A stretch of 64,000 nucleotides of DNA from Pseudomonas sp. EpS/L25 (GTDB taxonomy: Bacteria > Pseudomonadota > Gammaproteobacteria > Pseudomonadales > Pseudomonadaceae): the NCBI RefSeq assembly GCF_001512295.1, contig NZ_LNUP01000014.1, positions 308,607 to 372,606 of the forward strand, read 5' to 3'. A program made the translations under genes and the position numbers. The first letter of the stretch is position 1, and each line of letters begins with the position of its first letter. Positions 58,099 through 64,000 of the stretch are shown here, one piece after another. A model generated the notes under the pieces. The model saw nothing but the letters and a program-made list of their open reading frames with translations, did not search any database and had not been told where the DNA came from.

Positions 58099-59315
58099 GT
58101 CACTCCTTGGGTGTTCTTCAGGCTGGCCAGATAGCTGCCCAGCGGTGGCCGCTCCTGGAAGTAGCCGTGCAGACCGGCGAAGATCGAATCGGCCAGCTGC
58201 TTCTGGTGCCGGCTGTCGAGCAGGCGGCGGCAGTCGCGATCATTGGAGATGAATCCCGTCTCGACCAGGATCGAGGGGATGTCCGGCGATTTGAGCACGG
58301 CGAAGCCCGCCTGCTCCACTCGTTTCTGGTGCAGGTTGGTGATGCTCGACAATTGCCCCAGCACCTTGTGGCCCAGATCCAGGCTCGAGGAGATGGTGGC
58401 GTTCATCGACATGTCCAGCAGCACGCCGGCAAGCATGGGGTCGCGCCCCTTGAGGATCTCGTTGGCGCCGATCAGGTCGACGTTGTTCTCGCTGTCGGCC
58501 AGGAAGCGCGCCGTGGTAGACGTCGCGCCCCGCTCGGACAGGGCATAGACCGAGGCGCCGTAGGCCGTGCGCCGCGGCGCCGCGTCGGCGTGCACCGAGA
58601 CGAACATGTCGGCGTTGTAGCTGCGGGCGACCTCGACGCGCTTGCGCAGCGGCACGAAGAAGTCGTCGTTGCGCACCAGCTTGGCCTTGAAGCCCTTCTG
58701 CAGGTTGATGCGGCGCGCCAGGTTCTGCGCCACGATCAGGGCGATGTCCTTCTCGCGATCGCCGCGGGCACTCAGGGCCCCGGGGTCCTTGCCGCCGTGA
58801 CCGGCATCGACCACCACCACGATGTCGCGCCCGGTGGCGAGGCCCTTGCCGCGCTTCACTTCCAGCGGCGGCTCGGGATCGACCGGCTTGCGCGCCGCCA
58901 CGGCCGGCGCACCGGCGCGCTTGAGATCCAGCACCAGGCGATTGGCCGCGCCTTCGCCCGGGCCGAGGATGAAGCTTTCCATCTCCACCGGATGTGCCAG
59001 CTCCAGCACCACGCGGGTGTCCTGGGCGCCATAGCGGGCGCTGCGCACGGCCTTCACCGGCGAACCCTGGAGGGCCAGGTGGTTGAGCACCGCGGGCGCC
59101 TGGGTATCGGCGAGATCGAGAATGATGCGATCCGGCGCCACCAGGGTGAAGGTCTTGTAGCGCACCGGGCCGGTGAGGTCGAAGACCAGGCGGAGCTTGT
59201 CGGCATCCTGCCAGGCCCGGGCCCCTTTGAGTTGCTGGCGCGCAGCAAATACCGGCAACCCGACGGGCAAGGTCATGCCGGCCAGGATCAGATTGAGCAG
59301 ACGACGGCGGTTCAT
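58095..59315 (-). CDS. amiC: N-acetylmuramoyl-L-alanine amidase (AmiC type)
   Basis: A 406-residue periplasmic zinc amidase that splits septal peptidoglycan for daughter separation. It has a signal peptide (MNRRRLLNLILAGMTLPVGLPVFA), an AMIN domain (residues 25-150, ARAWQDADKLRLVFDLTGPVRYK) and an Amidase_3 domain with DAGHGGKDPGA (zinc His), RNDDFFVPLRKRVEVA, SVHADAAPRR (second His), and ETGFISND (catalytic Glu). The domain order is the AmiB/AmiC arrangement; no LysM follows. Twin arginines at residues 3-5 resemble a Tat signal. Confidence 0.92.
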   Translation of the reverse strand: MNRRRLLNLILAGMTLPVGLPVFAARQQLKGARAWQDADKLRLVFDLTGPVRYKTFTLVAPDRIILDLADTQAPAVLNHLALQGSPVKAVRSARYGAQDTRVVLELAHPVEMESFILGPGEGAANRLVLDLKRAGAPAVAARKPVDPEPPLEVKRGKGLATGRDIVVVVDAGHGGKDPGALSARGDREKDIALIVAQNLARRINLQKGFKAKLVRNDDFFVPLRKRVEVARSYNADMFVSVHADAAPRRTAYGASVYALSERGATSTTARFLADSENNVDLIGANEILKGRDPMLAGVLLDMSMNATISSSLDLGHKVLGQLSSITNLHQKRVEQAGFAVLKSPDIPSILVETGFISNDRDCRRLLDSRHQKQLADSIFAGLHGYFQERPPLGSYLASLKNTQGVT

Positions 59316-59595
59316 GGAGTCCTCGCGAGAAACGAGAAACAGGGAAAGGGTTACAACATAACGGCAAAGATCGCTCGCCGCCGGTCTCCTGTCAACTGCC
59401 GTTCGGACAAAATACTCCTTAAAAAACCGGCATATAGCGTTCGTTTGCAGAATCAGCTTTAGATACAGTCACTTGCCGGGGTGCCAGAAGACCCGGCGCC
59501 AGGGAAGAACGGCGAGAAGTGCGACGGAGAGCGAATTTATCGGCGCCGTCATCGTCGAAGTGTCAGGCACTTCCGCCTTTGAAGGGATCATCACC

Positions 59596-59934
59596 ATGAA
59601 CAAAAAGATTTCCGTCGCGACCGCCCTGTTGGCTGGCACCGTCCTGGCCGGTTGCGCCTCGGTGAAGAACACCGCCGACTACACCGTGGGTCGCGTGGAA
59701 TTTCGCGAGCAGCCCCTGGTGAAGCAGGTGGAAAAAGGCATGTCCAAGGCCGACGTCCTGCGCATCGGCGGTACCCCTTCAAGCACCTACACCCGCAAGT
59801 ATCGTCCGGGCACCTGCAACAACTATGTGCTCAACAAGGACGGCAAGGAGCAGGTCTACTCGATCGGCTTCGACAGCATGAACCGCGTCGACAGCAAGGA
59901 TTTCGAGACCTGCGAAAGCGCCGACCGCGCCTGA
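59596..59934 (+). CDS. osmE: Osmotically inducible lipoprotein OsmE-like (SmpA/OmlA fold)
   Basis: A 112-residue lipoprotein: signal peptide with lipobox TVLAGCAS (Cys20), then YTVGRVEFREQPLVKQVEKGMSKADVLRIGGTPSSTYTRK, the SmpA/OmlA fold with the conserved MSKADVLRI-GTPS block, and GTCNNYVLNKDGKEQVYSIGF with two cysteines (about 76 and 105). The two Cys and Asn-Tyr pattern match OsmE more than BamE. ATG 59596 chosen from the signal peptide. The 280-base gap before it presumably holds an osmotic/stationary-phase promoter, which I could not place. Confidence 0.82.
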   Translation: MNKKISVATALLAGTVLAGCASVKNTADYTVGRVEFREQPLVKQVEKGMSKADVLRIGGTPSSTYTRKYRPGTCNNYVLNKDGKEQVYSIGFDSMNRVDSKDFETCESADRA

Positions 59935-60126
59935 GGCCTGGCCCGGACCGGCCGTTCGGGCCGGGTGTCCTGAAGGACGCTGGCGGCGTCTGATGGACAG
60001 GACGGGAGAGCGGTATCACCATGGGCTCTCCCGTCCACGACCGTTGCGCCGGTGTCCTGCATTGCGGAGCGACGCGTGCTCGGCCAACGCCGCCAAGCTT
60101 CACCCATCGTTCCAAGGAATTCAGGC

Positions 60127-60648
60127 ATGTCCAGACGTCACCTCATACTCACAGCTGCGGTGCTTTCCCTGACTGGCTGCGGTGGCTATGACTACAGCTG
60201 CGATGCGGCCAAGACCGCCGAACAGGTTCGCCAGCAATACGCCCAGACCATCAACGAGATCTATGCGGACGACATCGCCGCCGGCCAGTCGCCGCTGGAT
60301 GCCGGCCAGGTCTCGCTGGTGGACATCAAGACCCAGGAAGAACCCTCGGACAGCGGCGATGCGGGCTTCTACACCTGCAATGCCACCGTCGAGGCGACCT
60401 GGCCCAAGGCTGCACTGGAGCGTTTGACGCCGGCGGCCGCCCAGTTGGCCAGCGTCGGTGCCATCCTCGAGAACGGCCACCTGCGCCATGCCCTCAGCTA
60501 CGAGTCCTCCCTGGAAGGCGGCGACAAGCAGCGGGTCGACATCACGCTGCCCGAAGCCGTGGAGCTGAGCCTGAAGACCCTGGCCGGCCAGGAGCCGATG
60601 GACGAGTACCTGGAAGATGCCCCCGACGGCGAACAGGAAGCACCCTAG
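60127..60648 (+). CDS. Hypothetical lipoprotein (173 aa)
   Basis: A 173-residue protein with signal peptide and lipobox SLTGCGG (Cys18). The mature part starts GYDYSCDAAKTAEQVRQQY and ends acidic (MDEYLEDAPDGEQEAP), so the whole is negatively charged. Two further cysteines are present (about residues 25 and 80), which could form a disulfide in the periplasm. The start was set at the signal peptide; longer frames add nothing. No family recognised. Confidence 0.68.
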   Translation: MSRRHLILTAAVLSLTGCGGYDYSCDAAKTAEQVRQQYAQTINEIYADDIAAGQSPLDAGQVSLVDIKTQEEPSDSGDAGFYTCNATVEATWPKAALERLTPAAAQLASVGAILENGHLRHALSYESSLEGGDKQRVDITLPEAVELSLKTLAGQEPMDEYLEDAPDGEQEAP

Positions 60649-60907
60649 TGCCTGCGCTCGGTGACTTTTAGACAAGCCCCCTGGGCGCCGGCCTGCTGTG
60701 CAGCCCCGGTGCTCGCGTGTATGATCCGAATTCCCCTCCGCCAGCATCCTCCGGCGGTTTCGTGAGCCCTGGCAGCCCCTGTGGAGATCCCGCATGACGG
60801 TGCTGCCCTCCGGCCCGGCATTCGTCACTCCGCGTTTGCACCGCGCCCCGTCTGCGCTCACGATGAACAGAACCGTGACCTAGAAAGCCGCCTCGGAGAG
60901 CCGCTTC

Positions 60908-62743
60908 ATGCCTGACTATCGCTCGAAAACCTCTACCCAGGGTCGCAACATGGCTGGCGCCCGGGCGCTCTGGCGTGCCACCGGGATGAAGGACGAAGAC
61001 TTCAAGAAACCCATCATCGCCATCGCCAACTCCTTCACCCAGTTCGTCCCCGGCCACGTCCACCTCAAGGACCTTGGCCAGCTGGTCGCCCGGGAGATCG
61101 AGAAGGCCGGCGGCGTGGCCAAGGAATTCAACACCATCGCCGTGGACGACGGCATCGCCATGGGCCACGACGGCATGCTCTATTCGCTGCCGAGTCGCGA
61201 GATCATCGCCGACGCCGTGGAGTACATGGTCAACGCCCACTGCGCCGATGCGCTGGTGTGCATCTCCAACTGCGACAAGATCACCCCCGGCATGCTGATG
61301 GCCGCGTTGCGCCTGAACATTCCCGTGGTGTTCGTCTCCGGCGGCCCCATGGAAGCCGGCAAGACCAAGCTCGCCAGCCACGGCCTGGACCTGGTGGATG
61401 CCATGGTCATCGCCGCCGACAGTTCGGCCAGCGACGAGAAGGTCGCCGAGTACGAGCGCAGTGCCTGCCCCACCTGCGGCAGCTGTTCGGGCATGTTCAC
61501 CGCCAACTCCATGAACTGCCTGACCGAGGCCCTCGGCCTGGCGCTGCCGGGCAACGGCTCGACCCTGGCCACCCATGCCGACCGCAAGGAGCTGTTCCTG
61601 CAGGCCGGCCGGACCATCGTCGAGCTGTGCCGCCGCTACTACCAGGAGAACGACGAGTCGGCGCTGCCGCGCAACATCGCCTCCTACGCGGCCTTCGAGA
61701 ACGCCATGACCCTGGACATCGCCATGGGCGGCTCGACCAACACCATCCTGCACCTGCTGGCCGCGGCCCAGGAAGCCGAGGTGGACTTCGACCTGCGCAA
61801 CATCGACGCCCTGTCGCGCAAGGTGCCCCAGCTGTGCAAGGTGGCGCCGAACATCCAGAAGTACCACATGGAAGACGTGCACCGCGCCGGCGGCATCTTC
61901 AGCATCCTCGGCGAGCTGGCCCGGGGTGGCCTGCTGCACACCGACCTGCCCACCGTGCACAGCCGTACCCTCGGCGAAGCCATCGAGAAATGGGACATCA
62001 CCCTGACCCAGGACGAGGCGGTGAAGACCTTCTTCCTCGCCGGTCCGGCCGGCATCCCGACCCAGGAAGCCTTCAGCCAGGCGACTCGCTGGGACAGCCT
62101 CGACGACGACCGTGCCGAGGGCTGCATCCGCAGCGTCGAGCATGCCTACTCTCAGGAAGGCGGCCTGGCCGTGCTCTACGGCAACATCGCCCTGGACGGC
62201 TGCGTGGTGAAGACCGCCGGGGTGGATGAGTCCATCCATGTGTTCGAGGGCACCGCCAAGGTGTTCGAGAGCCAGGATGCCGCGGTCCGCGGCATCCTCG
62301 CCGACGAGGTGCAGGCTGGCGACATCGTCATCATCCGCTACGAAGGACCCAAGGGCGGCCCGGGCATGCAGGAGATGCTGTATCCCACCAGCTACCTGAA
62401 GTCCAAGGGCCTGGGCAAGCAGTGCGCCCTGCTCACCGACGGGCGCTTCTCCGGGGGCACCTCGGGCCTGTCCATCGGCCATGCCTCGCCGGAAGCGGCC
62501 GCGGGCGGCGCCATCGGCCTGGTGCGCGACGGCGATAAGGTGCTCATCGACATTCCCCAGCGCAGCATCAACCTGCTGGTGAGCGACGAAGAACTGTCCC
62601 ATCGCCGCATCGAGCAGGACAAGCTGGGCTGGAAACCCGTTCAGCCCCGTGCCCGCCGCGTCACCACGGCGCTCAAGGCCTATGCCCTCCTGGCCACCAG
62701 CGCAGACAAGGGCGGGGTGCGTGACAAGGCCCTGCTCGGCTGA
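60908..62743 (+). CDS. ilvD: Dihydroxy-acid dehydratase
   Basis: A 611-residue iron-sulfur dehydratase of branched-chain amino acid and pantothenate synthesis. Cluster cysteines are Cys122 ([10 protein letters not shown]) and the C-x2-C-x2-C at 187-193 ([13 protein letters not shown]). The metal and active-site blocks [12 protein letters not shown] and [16 protein letters not shown] are intact. ATG 60908 ([10 protein letters not shown]). The 259-base gap upstream holds no gene; an ATG-started 14-codon frame at 60721 contains two Ile, one Leu and one Val, too weak for an attenuator call. Length is normal. Confidence 0.96.
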   Translation: MPDYRSKTSTQGRNMAGARALWRATGMKDEDFKKPIIAIANSFTQFVPGHVHLKDLGQLVAREIEKAGGVAKEFNTIAVDDGIAMGHDGMLYSLPSREIIADAVEYMVNAHCADALVCISNCDKITPGMLMAALRLNIPVVFVSGGPMEAGKTKLASHGLDLVDAMVIAADSSASDEKVAEYERSACPTCGSCSGMFTANSMNCLTEALGLALPGNGSTLATHADRKELFLQAGRTIVELCRRYYQENDESALPRNIASYAAFENAMTLDIAMGGSTNTILHLLAAAQEAEVDFDLRNIDALSRKVPQLCKVAPNIQKYHMEDVHRAGGIFSILGELARGGLLHTDLPTVHSRTLGEAIEKWDITLTQDEAVKTFFLAGPAGIPTQEAFSQATRWDSLDDDRAEGCIRSVEHAYSQEGGLAVLYGNIALDGCVVKTAGVDESIHVFEGTAKVFESQDAAVRGILADEVQAGDIVIIRYEGPKGGPGMQEMLYPTSYLKSKGLGKQCALLTDGRFSGGTSGLSIGHASPEAAAGGAIGLVRDGDKVLIDIPQRSINLLVSDEELSHRRIEQDKLGWKPVQPRARRVTTALKAYALLATSADKGGVRDKALLG

Positions 62744-62754
62744 CCGCGACACCC

Positions 62755-62779
62755 GGGCGACGGCTCCCGCCGTCGCCCT
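62755..62779 (+). terminator. Candidate terminator of ilvD
   Basis: GGGCGACGGC-TCCC-GCCGTCGCCC is a perfect ten-base stem 11 bases after the ilvD stop. It is followed by TT then CCCCCTC, so the T-tract is poor. It may act as a weak terminator or an RNA-stabilising stem. Confidence 0.55.
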
Positions 62780-63105
62780 TCCCCCTCGCCCTTCGTATTT
62801 CCCCCGCCCGCCTCACCCCATCCCATCGGCGTCACTCGACCCGCATTCCAGAGCGGTTTCACCGTTGCTTGGCTAGCTATGCGTGTAGAAGCAGAGCCCG
62901 TGATTCAGCTCACATTTGCTTTTCAGCTGCCTGCTAGGCCGTTGAGTGATCAAAGGCTACCCTCCGTCTGCCGCTGAATTGATTCAGCGGCCAGTTTGTA
63001 GTCTGGTTACCGCCAATGGTCACACCTTAGAGCTGCTTCAGGAGCACAACTCGGCGTGACCAGGCTGCACTGCTGAACACAAAAACAATAAATTCAGGGA
63101 AAAAC
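62780..63105. promoter_or_regulatory. lamB upstream region with a 22-base palindrome
   Basis: The 362-base ilvD-lamB gap has no gene. At 62970-62991 the sequence GCCGCTGAAT-TG-ATTCAGCGGC is a perfect dyad with ten-base arms, about 115 bases before the lamB ATG, a plausible place for an operator. The ATG at 63106 has a modest site AGGGA. The leader near the start is A-rich (ACACAAAAACAATAAATTCA). Confidence 0.45.
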
Positions 63106-64000
63106 ATGAAGAAGAAAAAGGCTATCCCGCTGGCCAGGGTTTCCGCTGCGTCCCTTCTAGGCACTCTCCTCCTCGTCCCCACCGCTCACGCCTTCGAAAC
63201 CACCGGCTACTTCCGTACCGGCCTGGGTGATTCATCCGGTTCCGACTCGATGCGCTGCTTCAAGTTGCCAGGTGCTCAATCCAAGTACCGTCTGGGTAAC
63301 GAATGCGAGCAATACGGCGAATTCGCCGCCAAACAGGACGTGCTGACGCTGGACGATGGCTCCGCCGTCGGCGTCTATGGCATGGCCAGCCTGTACAACC
63401 AGTACGACCGCACCCCGACCTTCCACGGCGACAACGGTCAGATCCGTCTGCCCCAGGCCTACGCCTACTGGAACAACATCGCCGCCCTCAACGGCGGTAA
63501 CGTCTGGGCCGGTCGCCGTTACTACAAGCGTAACGATATCCACATCTCCGACTTCTTCTACTGGAACCAGAGCGCCACCGGCGGCGGTATCGAGGACGTC
63601 AACATCGGCGGCCTGAAATACAGCGTGGCCTTCTCGCGCAAGGACAACCAGAACCAGAAGGACTTCCAGAACCGCTTCGACTTCAACGTCGCCGGCTTCA
63701 ACACCAATCCCAACGGCTCGCTGGAGATCGGCGTCAGCTACCTGGACAAGCCGAGCAACCAGCCCAACGCCAACAGCGGCATCGCCGTGACCCTGCAGCA
63801 CAAGCAGGCCAACTTCCTGGGCTGGGGCGGCGTCAACACCTTCGCCGTGCAGCGGGGCCAGGGTCCGGGGACCGCCCTGGGCAGTACCGGCGATCCGACC
63901 CTGAGCAGCTCGGACGTTTCCTACCGGGTGGTGGACTTCTTCGATTGGCAGATCAGCCGCTACTGGGGTGGCCAGGTGGCCGCGGTGTACCAGAAGGACG
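63106..64000 (+). CDS. lamB: Maltoporin LamB family, cut by window end
   Basis: The first 298 residues of an outer-membrane sugar porin. Signal peptide MKKKKAIPLARVSAAS...AHA, cleavage before FETTGYFRTGLGDS. The alternating strand pattern and MRCFKLPGAQSKYRLGNECEQYGEF, WAGRRYYKRNDIHISDFFYWNQS and GGIEDVNIGGLKYSVAFSR segments match maltoporins, including the two cysteines in the L1-loop region (about residues 51 and 67). Substrate specificity cannot be judged; family members in Pseudomonas also carry other carbohydrates. The C-terminal strands lie outside the window. Not part of a sugar operon as far as visible. Confidence 0.85.
   Translation, partial: MKKKKAIPLARVSAASLLGTLLLVPTAHAFETTGYFRTGLGDSSGSDSMRCFKLPGAQSKYRLGNECEQYGEFAAKQDVLTLDDGSAVGVYGMASLYNQYDRTPTFHGDNGQIRLPQAYAYWNNIAALNGGNVWAGRRYYKRNDIHISDFFYWNQSATGGGIEDVNIGGLKYSVAFSRKDNQNQKDFQNRFDFNVAGFNTNPNGSLEIGVSYLDKPSNQPNANSGIAVTLQHKQANFLGWGGVNTFAVQRGQGPGTALGSTGDPTLSSSDVSYRVVDFFDWQISRYWGGQVAAVYQKD

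Noticed and set aside
60721-60765. A 14-codon leader peptide (attenuator) for ilvD
   Set aside because: It has only four branched-chain codons, no run of them, and no clear alternative terminator hairpin before ilvD. The ATG may simply be part of a TATGAT box.
60668-62752. A 694-codon minus-strand frame opposite ilvD
   Set aside because: Same reason: ilvD is unmistakable on the plus strand and this frame has no recognisable motif.

Overview
The window is a GC-rich bacterial chromosome segment whose gene content and order point to the genus Pseudomonas. It carries a fruBKA phosphotransferase operon with a divergent Cra/FruR regulator, an H-NS-like MvaT protein beside purU and sbcB, a complete-looking division and cell wall (dcw) cluster running into lpxC, and the rsmI / lpoA-yraN-gmhA-dolP block beside rnpB. 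No plasmid or phage signature was seen, and no CRISPR array or tRNA. Species level cannot be fixed from this window.

Layout. 1-126: the end of an IS30-type insertion sequence. 162-7354: a ClC chloride transporter, then fruB-fruK-fruA (minus strand) with a perfect Cra palindrome in the divergent gap. 7472-16128: cra-tatD, then ampD behind a thioredoxin-fold gene, MOSC, a type II NADH dehydrogenase-like flavoprotein, a DUF1631 protein, nadC and a small conserved protein. 16116-25932: purU, mvaT, sbcB, a DUF4350-MoxR-vWA operon, a PilZ protein, a lipoprotein, pyruvate kinase and a 56-residue membrane protein. 26057-34323: a SWIM/SNF2 helicase, a PsiE-like protein, a SirB1 protein, lrgAB, a flavodoxin, folM, DUF1244 and HopJ. 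34382-51331: the dcw cluster on the minus strand from mraZ to lpxC. 51522-60648: rnpB, rsmI, lpoA-yraN-gmhA-dolP, DUF2171, a molybdopterin oxidoreductase, amiC, osmE and a lipoprotein. 60908-64000: ilvD and the start of a LamB-type maltoporin that runs off the window.

How the genes work together. The centre of the window is an envelope factory: murE, murF, mraY, murD, murG and murC make lipid II, ftsW/ftsI/ftsL/ftsQ/ftsA/ftsZ use it at the septum, and MraZ probably represses the cluster through phased TGGNN boxes at its promoter. LpoA-type, AmpD, AmiC, DolP and LpxC genes extend the same theme. The fructose operon, pyruvate kinase and Cra form a central-carbon group.

Most unusual points. Two genes expected from the usual Pseudomonas order are absent: ddlB between murC and ftsQ (only a 21-codon ORF with a strong Shine-Dalgarno remains) and ampE beside ampD. 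Six short non-coding inverted-repeat elements, in three related sets, sit in intergenic gaps; one supplies the stop codons of both flanking convergent genes, and one lies just upstream of pyruvate kinase. The mvaT leader contains alternative base-pairing arms that could occlude its start codon.
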